From the NCBI GenBank assembly GCA_021640185.1, contig JAJXDX010000015.1, forward strand, positions 1-14,785: a stretch of DNA of 14,785 nucleotides, in the 5' to 3' direction. Shown here piece after piece: positions 8,191 through 14,731 of the stretch (positions within the stretch are counted from its first letter, which is position 1; each line of letters starts with the position of its first letter). The position numbers and the translations under genes are program-made. The notes beneath the pieces are model-generated. The model saw only the letters and a list, made by a program, of their open reading frames with translations. It was not told where the DNA came from and did not search any database. This stretch comes from Oscillospiraceae bacterium. Its GTDB lineage: Bacteria > Bacillota > Clostridia > Oscillospirales > Acutalibacteraceae.

Positions 8191-8556
8191 ATGAAAGAGA
8201 TCGGCTATACGCATTACCTGTTCGTGGACGGGGATCTGCCCGGCAACGGCGACGATCCTTCCTTGCCCGGCCACGAGGCGCTGATGGTGACGAACCCCGG
8301 AAAGCAGGACGCGCACATCACGGCGAACCTGTATTTCGAGGACAGGGATCCGGTCATGGGACTGCATCTGACCGTGCCGGCGCAGCGGGTGGTGTGCCTG
8401 CGTATGAATCTGCCTTTCGGGGAGGAGCGGTATGCCGTTCCTTTCGGGCAGTATTCGTTGGAGCTTCAGAGCGACATCAAGGTGTGCGCCAGCTTCGGCC
8501 GCCTGGACCGTCGGCACGATCTGGGCTATTATGTGACCGGCTACTGCGCGGTGTGA
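8191..8556 (+). CDS. ASRT-superfamily (sensory rhodopsin transducer-like, PF07100) small protein
   Basis: This 121-aa protein has no signal peptide or membrane segment and is predicted to be all beta. I recognise the ASRT pattern: GHEALMVTNPGKQDAHI (residues 27-43), then LYFEDRDPV, LTVPAQR, and near the end SDIKV followed by RLD (104-106). These correspond to the SHET..LNAGDEDAH, YFEDREPV, TVPARR and TRLD elements of Anabaena sensory rhodopsin transducer. No rhodopsin gene is present. Comparative genomics has suggested that ASRT-like domains bind small molecules, often in sugar-metabolism operons, and this context fits. ATG 8191 follows GAGGAGGAG by about 7 nt. The frame can be extended upstream to 7612, but that would lie inside the M24 gene. 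The mutarotase gene begins 3 nt after the stop. Confidence 0.82.
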   Translation: MKEIGYTHYLFVDGDLPGNGDDPSLPGHEALMVTNPGKQDAHITANLYFEDRDPVMGLHLTVPAQRVVCLRMNLPFGEERYAVPFGQYSLELQSDIKVCASFGRLDRRHDLGYYVTGYCAV

Positions 8557-8559
8557 GCC

Positions 8560-8874
8560 ATGCAACGTTTCATTTCGTATGCCGAACTGAAGCCGGATAA
8601 GGTCGAGGACTATATCCGGCTCCATGCGGATCCATGGCCGGAGCTGATGGCGCTGATCGATGCCTGCCACATCCATCACTATTCCATCTCGCTCCGCGGG
8701 ACGGCGGTATTCACTTACTACGAATACACCGGGACGGACTACGCGGCGGATATGCAGCGGATGGAGAACAGCTCCGTGATGCAGCGCTGGTGGAAATATT
8801 CCAAGCCCTGCTTCCTGCATCACGCAGAAGGATGGTATTACGAGGATCTGGACGAGGTTTTTTACGCACCCTGA
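8560..8874 (+). CDS. L-rhamnose mutarotase family protein (RhaM-like)
   Basis: This 104-aa protein has the dimeric alpha/beta-barrel fold that interconverts alpha and beta anomers of a free sugar. The active-site residues known from E. coli RhaM are at matching positions: Tyr18, His22 and Tyr41, plus the paired tryptophans (Trp77, Trp78) in the QRWW motif. The WPEL and YSI elements are also typical. Length is that of the family. It starts 3 nt after the ASRT-like gene and has no clear Shine-Dalgarno, so it is probably translated by coupling. Many family members act on sugars other than rhamnose, and no rhamnose isomerase or kinase is present here, so the symbol rhaM is not assigned. Confidence 0.9.
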   Translation: MQRFISYAELKPDKVEDYIRLHADPWPELMALIDACHIHHYSISLRGTAVFTYYEYTGTDYAADMQRMENSSVMQRWWKYSKPCFLHHAEGWYYEDLDEVFYAP

Positions 8875-8901
8875 CGCGATCGAGGATAAGGAGGACCGAA
8901 C

Positions 8902-10833
8902 ATGGGGATGATGGCCTACCAAATGCGCTTCGGCACCCCGGAAAAGCAGGTACCGACCGCTTATTCGCCCCCGCCGCAGATCGAAGTATGCTGCGGGCTG
9001 CCGGCAGGTGCGCCGCCCATCCGGGCGGAGCACCTGCCCCGAGGGATGCGGCTGTGCCTCCCTCTTCGGCCAAAGACGAAGATCTACGGTCTGGGGCTGC
9101 AGCTGAAGAGCTTTGAGCACAGCGGCACAAAGAAGCTGCTGCGCGTCAATGCCGACCCGGTGGCCGATACCGGCGATTCCCATGCGCCTGTCCCTTTTTT
9201 CGTGACGACGGAGGGATGGGGCCTGTTCGTCGACACGGCGCGCAGCATGACGGTATATGCCGGCTACGAGGCGGATCGGGACGCCGCCTGCGGACAGGAC
9301 GGCAAAAACACCGTGGCCCTGTCTACCGATGCGCTGTATGCGCGCCGCGAGGTGACGAGGGGCAGGACCGTTCTGCTGGATATCCCTGCGGCCGCCGGTG
9401 TGGACGTATACTTTTTTACGGGGGACACCGTCACCGAGATCGTTACGGCGTATAATGCCTTTTCCGGTCTTGGCTGTATGCCGCCGCTGTGGGGGCTGGG
9501 CAACCTGTACCGCTGCTGTGCGAAATTCGGCGCACAGCAGATCCTACAGGCGGCCGGGACGCTGCGGGAGGAGCGGATCCCCTGTGATGTGCTGGGGCTT
9601 GAGCCGGGCTGGCAGACGCACAGTTACGCCTGTTCTTTCGTATGGGATCAGGCATCGTTCCCGGATCCTCGGGGCTTGCTGACAGAGCTGTCTGCCATGG
9701 GCTTCCATGCCGATCTGTGGGAGCACGCCTTCGTGCATGAAAGCTCGCCGCTGTTCGCGCCGCTGCGGCCGTACAGCGGCGATGTGCGGGTGTGGAACGG
9801 TCTGGTGCCGGATCTGTCTTTGCCCGAGGCGCAGGGGATCTTCGCCCGATATCATGAGGATCTGGCTGCGCAGGGCGTGGCCGGCTTCAAGCTGGATGAA
9901 TGTGACGGCAGCGATTATACCGGGTCTTGGTCGTTCCCGGACTGCACGGTGTTCCCCTCCGGTCTGGACGGGGAGCAGATGCACGCGCTGTTCGGGGCCC
10001 TTTACTGCCAAACGGTGCAGCGGGCATTGGGAGAACGCCGGACGTTCTCCCAATGCCGGCAGATGGGGGCGCTGGCCTCCGCCTATCCCTTCGTGCTGTA
10101 CAGTGACCTGTATGATCATAAGGAATTCATCCGCGGTATCGCGAACGCGGGGCTATCCGGTCTGCTGTGGTCACCGGAGGTGCGCCATGCGACAGATGCG
10201 CAGGATCTGATCCGGCGGCTGCAAACGGTGGTGTTCAGTGCGCGGTCGATCGTCAACGGCTGGTATCTCGATCACTTCCCTTGGGAGGAACTGGGATGCA
10301 CGGATGCGGTGCGTGAGCTGTTGGATCTGCGGATGTCTCTGATCCCGTACCTGTACACGGCCTTTTATGACTATGCGACCACCGGGAAGCCGCCGATCCG
10401 GCCGCTCGTGGCCGACTATACCGACGACCCGGAGACCTACGAGGCGGATGACTGCTATCTGTTGGGGGACGCTCTTCTGGTGGCGCCGATCGTCAGCGGG
10501 CAAAAGGGGCGGCAGGTGTATCTTCCCGCCGGCGAATGGTACGACTTTTTTACCGGCGAGCGTGTGCAGAGCGGCCATCACACGGTCGAAACGGACGGCA
10601 TCCCTGTTTATGTGCGGGGCGGTACGCTGTTCCCGTTCGCCCGGCCGGAGCCGTTCATTCGGCCGGATACCTGTTTTTCGCTCACCCTGCGCCGCTATGG
10701 CGACCGGAGCCATGCGATCTGCCGCCTGATCGAAGATGACGGCCTGACGCAGGGCACCGCTTATACCGTGCTGCGATTCACAGAAAAAGAATGGCCCCAA
10801 AGTTTTCGCTACCGTGTGCAGGGCGTGGAGTGA
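8902..10833 (+). CDS. glycoside hydrolase family 31 alpha-glycosidase
   Basis: This 643-aa protein has no signal peptide, so it is cytoplasmic. It has a GH31 N-terminal beta-sandwich (about 1-190), a (beta/alpha)8 catalytic barrel (about 190-520) and C-terminal beta domains. The nucleophile is probably Asp332 in GFKLDECDGSDY. The acid/base is probably Asp402 or Asp405 in LYSDLYDHKEF, upstream of GLLWSPEVR. The C-terminal APIVSGQKGRQVYLPAGEWYDF stretch is a hallmark of the family. GH31 retains configuration and includes alpha-glucosidases, alpha-xylosidases and alpha-galactosidases; the specificity here is unknown. ATG 8902 has an ideal GGAGG with a 7-nt spacer. It is the last gene of the operon and ends 14 nt before the terminator hairpin. 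A perfect 15-bp palindrome lies inside the gene at 10023-10057. Confidence 0.93.
   Translation: MGMMAYQMRFGTPEKQVPTAYSPPPQIEVCCGLPAGAPPIRAEHLPRGMRLCLPLRPKTKIYGLGLQLKSFEHSGTKKLLRVNADPVADTGDSHAPVPFFVTTEGWGLFVDTARSMTVYAGYEADRDAACGQDGKNTVALSTDALYARREVTRGRTVLLDIPAAAGVDVYFFTGDTVTEIVTAYNAFSGLGCMPPLWGLGNLYRCCAKFGAQQILQAAGTLREERIPCDVLGLEPGWQTHSYACSFVWDQASFPDPRGLLTELSAMGFHADLWEHAFVHESSPLFAPLRPYSGDVRVWNGLVPDLSLPEAQGIFARYHEDLAAQGVAGFKLDECDGSDYTGSWSFPDCTVFPSGLDGEQMHALFGALYCQTVQRALGERRTFSQCRQMGALASAYPFVLYSDLYDHKEFIRGIANAGLSGLLWSPEVRHATDAQDLIRRLQTVVFSARSIVNGWYLDHFPWEELGCTDAVRELLDLRMSLIPYLYTAFYDYATTGKPPIRPLVADYTDDPETYEADDCYLLGDALLVAPIVSGQKGRQVYLPAGEWYDFFTGERVQSGHHTVETDGIPVYVRGGTLFPFARPEPFIRPDTCFSLTLRRYGDRSHAICRLIEDDGLTQGTAYTVLRFTEKEWPQSFRYRVQGVE
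10023..10057. repeat. 15-bp perfect inverted repeat inside the GH31 gene
   Basis: The arms GGCATTGGGAGAACG (10023-10037) and CGTTCTCCCAATGCC (10043-10057) are perfectly complementary, with a 5-nt loop CCGGA. The stretch encodes ALGERRTFSQC, between the two catalytic motifs. A perfect arm of this length is not expected by chance in a coding gene. It can form a strong hairpin in DNA or mRNA. Confidence 0.9.
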
Positions 10834-10847
10834 TGCTCCGCACGGAT

Positions 10848-10884
10848 AAAGATCGGCCTCCGGCATCGCCGGAGGCCGATCTTT
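10848..10884. terminator. bidirectional intrinsic-type terminator between convergent genes
   Basis: The arms AAAGATCGGCCTCCGGC and GCCGGAGGCCGATCTTT form a perfect 17-bp stem with a 3-nt ATC loop. It lies 14 nt after the GH31 stop and touches the stop codon of the convergent AraC gene. The A-start and T-end give short T tracts on both strands. The U-run is brief (CTTT), so efficiency may be moderate despite the strong stem. Confidence 0.82.
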
Positions 10885-11753
10885 CATGGCTGTGCTCTCA
10901 TGCGCATTTGATAATGCTTCGGTGCCTCGTGATATCGCTGCTTGAAGGCTTTGCTGAAGGCGTACAGCGAGGAATAGCCCAGTGTTTCGGCGATCTCGGT
11001 GACGGACAGCCGCCCTTCGCCGAGCAGCAGCCTTGCTGCCTCGCCGCGCCGCGCATTATAGTAGTCATGGAGCGTTTCGCCGGTGTGCTGACGGAAAACG
11101 GTGGACAGATAGCCGTAGCTGTAGCCGGTGCTTTCGCACAGCTCCGTCAGGCTCCTCATGGTGTAGATGTGCGTGTCGATCTGATCCATCAGCCGATAGC
11201 AAAGCACCTCGGCGTTCGTCGCATTGCCGGGGTAGCTGCTTTTGGGTGTGTTTTGCAGATCCCGAAGAAGACGGATGCAGATCTGCCGGAACATGGCGTT
11301 GAGCAACTCTGCGGAATAGAGATCCGGCCCGTTCAATTCAGCGATGGCCTGTGCCACCAGCTGCCGCACCGCTCCGTCCCGGAAAACGCGGATCTCCGGG
11401 GCGTGGCGCTCCTCGGCGATGCGGGAAAAGGCGCGCCCATACGGTTCCTCTTTGGGACGGAACGCCCAAAAATCGTATTTGAGCGGCCTGTCCTCATCGG
11501 ATACGATCTTATGGATGTCTCCCGGCAGAGAGAGGTAGATATCTCCGGCGCTCACGGCCGTGGGGATGCCGTTGGTGGATACCTGTCCCGCACCGTCGGT
11601 GACCACCGTCAGCTCAAACAGGTCGGTGTGGATGTGTGCCTCCACCACGGTCGTGCCAGTGCAATAGAGCCGCCCCATCTGCAGCAGATACAGCTCGTCA
11701 TATTACTTAGGGTCGCTGATGAATACGTTATCAAGATGATAATTGCCAAACAC
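10884..11753 (-). pseudogene. AraC-family transcriptional regulator with an in-frame stop at codon 17
   Basis: The C-terminal part is a standard AraC DNA-binding domain with two helix-turn-helix units (about residues 201-225 and 251-275, counting the GTG at 11753 as 1). It ends in GYSSLYAFSKAFKQRYHEAP. The N-terminal cupin (HIHTDLFELTVV, then GDIYLSLPGDIHKI) would bind the inducing sugar. The frame begins at GTG 11753 behind a Shine-Dalgarno and promoter. It reads VFGNYHLDNVFISDPK, then TAA (11705-11703), then YDELYLLQMGRLYC. These flanks look like one continuous family N-terminus, so the TAA is probably a nonsense mutation or base error. The intact length would be 289 aa, normal for the family. 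The uninterrupted 264-aa part starts at ATG 11678, which has no ribosome site. It probably controls both flanking operons (inference). Confidence 0.82.
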
Positions 11754-11763
11754 GGGCGCATCG

Positions 11764-11770
11764 CCTCCCC
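11764..11770 (-). promoter_or_regulatory. Shine-Dalgarno for the AraC gene, pointing to the GTG start
   Basis: GGGGAGG on the minus strand lies 10 nt before GTG 11753. No comparable site precedes ATG 11678, the first start after the in-frame stop. This supports GTG 11753 as the original start. Confidence 0.65.
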
Positions 11771-11775
11771 GTGCG

Positions 11776-11804
11776 ATCATAGCATAGCAGACATCATCTG
11801 TCAA
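11776..11804 (-). promoter_or_regulatory. sigma-A promoter of the AraC gene
   Basis: On the minus strand, TTGACA (11804-11799), a 17-nt spacer and TATGAT (11781-11776) form a near-consensus promoter. Transcription would start near 11769, right at the Shine-Dalgarno, giving a leader of about 16 nt. The in-frame ATG at 11780 lies within the -10 box and so cannot be the start codon. Confidence 0.8.
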
Positions 11805-11809
11805 CCGAA

Positions 11810-11823
11810 ATATGAAATATGAA
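11810..11823. repeat. tandem 7-bp direct repeat, candidate operator
   Basis: ATATGAA is repeated head to tail (11810-11816 and 11817-11823) just upstream of the AraC -35 box. AraC-type proteins often bind direct repeats. A role as an operator is inference, and the AT-rich context weakens it. Confidence 0.35.
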
Positions 11824-11834
11824 CATCATAAAAA

Positions 11835-11878
11835 CGCCAAATAGACATAAAATCTGAAACAATGATATGTTTTTGGCG
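11835..11878. repeat. spaced inverted repeat in the divergent control region, candidate operator
   Basis: CGCCAAA (11835-11841) and TTTGGCG (11872-11878) are perfect complements separated by 30 nt. They sit just upstream of the -35 box of the forward promoter, with the AT-rich spacer between them. The spacing of about three and a half helical turns could suit two regulator half-sites or DNA looping. This is a pattern only; no binding is shown. Confidence 0.4.
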
Positions 11879-11889
11879 AAAGGATAACA

Positions 11890-11918
11890 TTTACTTTGCC
11901 GTGGGAGATCCCTATAAT
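11890..11918 (+). promoter_or_regulatory. sigma-A promoter of the oxidoreductase operon
   Basis: TTTACT (11890-11895), a 17-nt spacer and a perfect TATAAT (11913-11918) precede the operon. The start of transcription would be near 11925, giving a leader of about 43 nt. The weak -35 box is consistent with a promoter that needs an activator such as an AraC protein. A small hairpin (AGGCGG/CCGCCT, 11926-11941) lies at the start of the leader; it is too small to call a riboswitch. Confidence 0.75.
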
Positions 11919-11967
11919 GGGATCAAGGCGGCAGACCGCCTATCCATGAAAAAAGGAGAGTTATCGT

Positions 11968-13035
11968 ATGGGAAAGCAGACTGTCATCGCTGTCATCGGC
12001 TGCGGAAGAATCGCACAGAACGCCCATTTTCCGGCATTTGCCCGGATGGAGGAGATCCGTGTCAAGTACGCCTGTGACCTCATCCGGGAGAAGGCCGAGG
12101 AGATGCAGAGCCGGTACGCCTTCGTCGAAAACGTCATCACGGACTACCGTGTCGCGTTGGCCGATCCGGAGGTGGAGGCCGTGTTCGTGCTGACGCCGAA
12201 CTATGCCCACTACACCGTGACGATGGATGCCCTGAAGGCCGGCAAGCACGTGTTCTGCGAAAAGCCGATCACGGTCAGCTATGCGCTGTCCAAGGAGATG
12301 GCGGAAGAAGCGAAGCGGCAGGGACGGATCCTGAACATCGGCGTTTGCAACCGGTTCAACCGATCCGTCGAGATGCTGGAGCAGCTCGTCCGCGAGGGGC
12401 GTTTCGGCAAGATCTATCATGTGTATTGCTCCTTCCGCTCCGCGCGCAGCATCCCTGGTCTGGGCGGCGATTTCACCACGAAGGCACAGTCGGGCGGCGG
12501 TGTGCTGATCGACTGGGGCGTCCATTTCCTCGATCTTATCCTGTACATCCTTGGCGGTGCGACCGTCAAAAGCCTGACCTGTGACGCATATCGCGAGATG
12601 GCGAAGGACATGAAAGCCTACAAGTACACCTCCATGTGGGCGGAGGACACGGCCGACACGGAAAACGGCACGAACGATGTGGAGGACTTCATCAGTGGCC
12701 ATATCCGCACGGATAAGGCCAGCATCTCGTTCAACGGTGCTTGGGCGCAGAACATTTTCCGTGATGAGATGTTCATCGACTTTTTGGGGGACAAGTGCGG
12801 TGCACGTCTGACCTATGGCGGAAAATTCGAGTTGTATGACGGGGCGACGCTGGAGACCGTTGCTCCGGAATATGACATCCCGGATATGTACCTGTGCGAG
12901 GACCGGGCATTCGTGTCCTCCGTCGTGACAGGGGAGAAGGACCGTGCGTATATCGATCGGGTGCTGGAGACGGCCAAGCTGCTCGATGCACTGTACGTAT
13001 CGGCCGAGCGTAAGGAAGAGGTGACGCTTTCGTGA
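11968..13035 (+). CDS. Gfo/Idh/MocA-family NAD(P)-dependent oxidoreductase
   Basis: This 355-aa cytoplasmic dehydrogenase has an N-terminal Rossmann domain with VIGCGRIAQNAH (glycine loop from residue 10) and the conserved EKP motif carrying Lys99. Its C-terminal domain has DWGVHFLD (Asp182, His186, Asp189), the usual catalytic Asp/His set. Family members oxidise or reduce a hydroxyl/keto group of a sugar or cyclitol. Length is normal for the family. ATG 11968 follows AGGAG by 9 nt. It is the first gene of the second operon and overlaps the next gene by 4 nt (GTGA). The specific sugar cannot be told from sequence. Confidence 0.93.
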   Translation: MGKQTVIAVIGCGRIAQNAHFPAFARMEEIRVKYACDLIREKAEEMQSRYAFVENVITDYRVALADPEVEAVFVLTPNYAHYTVTMDALKAGKHVFCEKPITVSYALSKEMAEEAKRQGRILNIGVCNRFNRSVEMLEQLVREGRFGKIYHVYCSFRSARSIPGLGGDFTTKAQSGGGVLIDWGVHFLDLILYILGGATVKSLTCDAYREMAKDMKAYKYTSMWAEDTADTENGTNDVEDFISGHIRTDKASISFNGAWAQNIFRDEMFIDFLGDKCGARLTYGGKFELYDGATLETVAPEYDIPDMYLCEDRAFVSSVVTGEKDRAYIDRVLETAKLLDALYVSAERKEEVTLS

Positions 13036-13892
13036 AGACCATCGGGTTCGTCGATCTTTATATCGGCGAATGGCACGCCGATAATTACCCGGCATGGATC
13101 GGCGCGGCGAACGAAAAGCTGGGCACCGACTACCGTGTCGGCTACGTATGGGCCGAGCAGGACGTTTCTCCGGTGACGGGCGAGACCACCGACGCGTGGT
13201 GCCGGCGGATGGATGCGCAGCGCTGTGATACCTTGGCCGAACTGTGTGAAAAAAGCGATGTGATCATGATCTTGGCGCCATCCGATCCGGAAAAACATCT
13301 TGCCTATGCCGAGGCCGTTCTGCCCTACGGGAAGCGCACCTATATCGACAAGACGTTCGCTCCGGATCTTGCCACGGCCAAGCAGATCTTTCGGATCGCC
13401 AAGGCGCACGGCACCCCGTTCTTCAGCACGTCGGCGCTCCGCTTTGCCGATGAGCTGGAACGCTTTCGCGGCGCCGACGATCTGTCTGTCACCGCCGGCG
13501 GGACGGACTTTGAGGAATATCTGATCCATCCTGTGGAGATGTTGGTGAAATTGCTTGCCGATCCGGCAAAGCAGGCGACGGTCGAGGTGTGCGGCGAAAA
13601 ACGCGTATGCCGCATCATCACCCGGCAGGGCAAGACCGCCGCGATCACGTTTTCTCCCGCGCTCGGGTATACCGTCAGCGGCACCGATGCGGCCGGGGAA
13701 CGTATCTGCGCCGAGGTGACCTCGGACTACTTCGCCCACCTGCTGACAGAGATCCTTCGCTTTTACGAGAGCGGAGAGCTGCCGTTCGATCCCGACCAGA
13801 CCCTTGAGGTCATGCGTCTGCGCACGATGTTGCTGCGCGCGCAAAAAACGCCCGGCGCGTGGGTGACCGACAGCGGGGAGGAGCCGGCATGA
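13032..13892 (+). CDS. short Gfo/Idh/MocA-like oxidoreductase with atypical nucleotide loop
   Basis: This 286-aa protein is shorter than the 330-390 aa usual for the family. The N-terminus reads IGFVDLYIGEWHADNYP where a GxGxxG loop is expected. After that the Rossmann order continues: LCEKSDVIMILAPSD, then YIDKTF with Lys107 in place of the EKP lysine. A later EEYLIHPVEM segment supplies His166 near the usual catalytic histidine. I recall clostridial relatives with a similar xDEWHANNYP start, so this is probably a real subfamily and not a damaged gene. It may bind a nucleotide differently or act as a partner of the preceding enzyme (inference). It starts with GTG inside the stop of the upstream gene and overlaps the downstream ATG by 4 nt. 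Confidence 0.8.
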   Translation: MKTIGFVDLYIGEWHADNYPAWIGAANEKLGTDYRVGYVWAEQDVSPVTGETTDAWCRRMDAQRCDTLAELCEKSDVIMILAPSDPEKHLAYAEAVLPYGKRTYIDKTFAPDLATAKQIFRIAKAHGTPFFSTSALRFADELERFRGADDLSVTAGGTDFEEYLIHPVEMLVKLLADPAKQATVEVCGEKRVCRIITRQGKTAAITFSPALGYTVSGTDAAGERICAEVTSDYFAHLLTEILRFYESGELPFDPDQTLEVMRLRTMLLRAQKTPGAWVTDSGEEPA

Positions 13893-14731
13893 AGATCGGT
13901 GTGATCGGCGACTGCTTCAAGCTGCCCCTTGCGGACAGCATCCGGCTGGCCGGGAAAATGGGCTTCGACGGCATCCAGATCTATGCCACCACGGGCGAGT
14001 TCAGCCCGGCGGTGCTGACCTCCGCCCGCAAGGCGGAGATCCGGGCGTTGCTGCAGGAGGAGCGGCTGGCGATCAGCGCCCTGTGCGGAGACATGGGCGG
14101 ATACGGCTTCCAGATCGCCGGCGATAACCCGGAACGCATCGAAAAAACGGAACGCATCATCGATCTGGCCGCGGAGTTCGGCGTGCCGGTCGTCACCACC
14201 CACATCGGTGTGATCCCGGCGGATAAGGCACATCCCCGCTATGCGGTCATGCTTGATGCCATGCGACGGTGCGGCGCATATGCCGCCGCGCGCGGCGTCA
14301 CTCTCGCCATCGAGACAGGCCCGGAAAAGGCGAGCGTCCTGCGGGCGTTCATCGAGGATACGGATGGCGGTGTCGGTGTCAATTTGGATCCGGCGAACTT
14401 TGTGATGGTGACCGGGCAGGATCCCGTGGAGGCTGTGGAACTGCTGGGCGGATATATCGTCCATACCCATGCCAAGGACGGCGTGATGCTCCGGCAGACC
14501 GATCCGCAGATCATTTATGACTGCTTCGCGCGGGGCGGTATCGAGGCGCTGAACGTGGCGGACTATTTTCTGGAAACGCCGCTGGGCGAGGGACACGTCG
14601 ACTTTTCGCACTATCTCGAGGCGCTGCGGCGGGTCGGCTACGACGGCTATCTGACCATCGAGCGGGAAACGGGCGACCGCCCTGCAGAGGATATCCGCAA
14701 GGCCCTCGATGTGCTCAAATCCCTTGTGTGA
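13889..14731 (+). CDS. xylose isomerase-like TIM-barrel sugar (phosphate) isomerase/epimerase
   Basis: This 280-aa protein belongs to the AP endonuclease 2/xylose isomerase-like superfamily. Probable divalent-metal ligands are visible in order along the barrel: Glu142 in LAIETGP, Asp167 in NLDPAN, His194 in HTHAKDG, and Glu258 in LTIERE. The family isomerises or epimerises sugars through an enediolate. Some members instead catalyse beta-elimination of 3-keto-glycosides next to Gfo/Idh/MocA oxidoreductases. ATG 13889 is chosen because GGGGAGGAG precedes it closely and its ATGA overlaps the upstream stop. An earlier in-frame ATG at 13859 would add ten residues that fit no family pattern. Confidence 0.88.
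   Translation: MKIGVIGDCFKLPLADSIRLAGKMGFDGIQIYATTGEFSPAVLTSARKAEIRALLQEERLAISALCGDMGGYGFQIAGDNPERIEKTERIIDLAAEFGVPVVTTHIGVIPADKAHPRYAVMLDAMRRCGAYAAARGVTLAIETGPEKASVLRAFIEDTDGGVGVNLDPANFVMVTGQDPVEAVELLGGYIVHTHAKDGVMLRQTDPQIIYDCFARGGIEALNVADYFLETPLGEGHVDFSHYLEALRRVGYDGYLTIERETGDRPAEDIRKALDVLKSLV

Noticed and set aside
11778..11780. ATG as the start of the AraC gene
   Set aside because: It lies inside the -10 box of the gene's own promoter and has no Shine-Dalgarno.
10791..11822. Plus-strand 343-codon frame across the terminator and AraC gene
   Set aside because: It runs through the terminator hairpin and is antisense to the clear AraC helix-turn-helix coding sequence.
11926..11941. Leader hairpin as a riboswitch or attenuator
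   Set aside because: It is only a 6-bp stem in a leader of about 43 nt, with no conserved riboswitch elements and no T-run.
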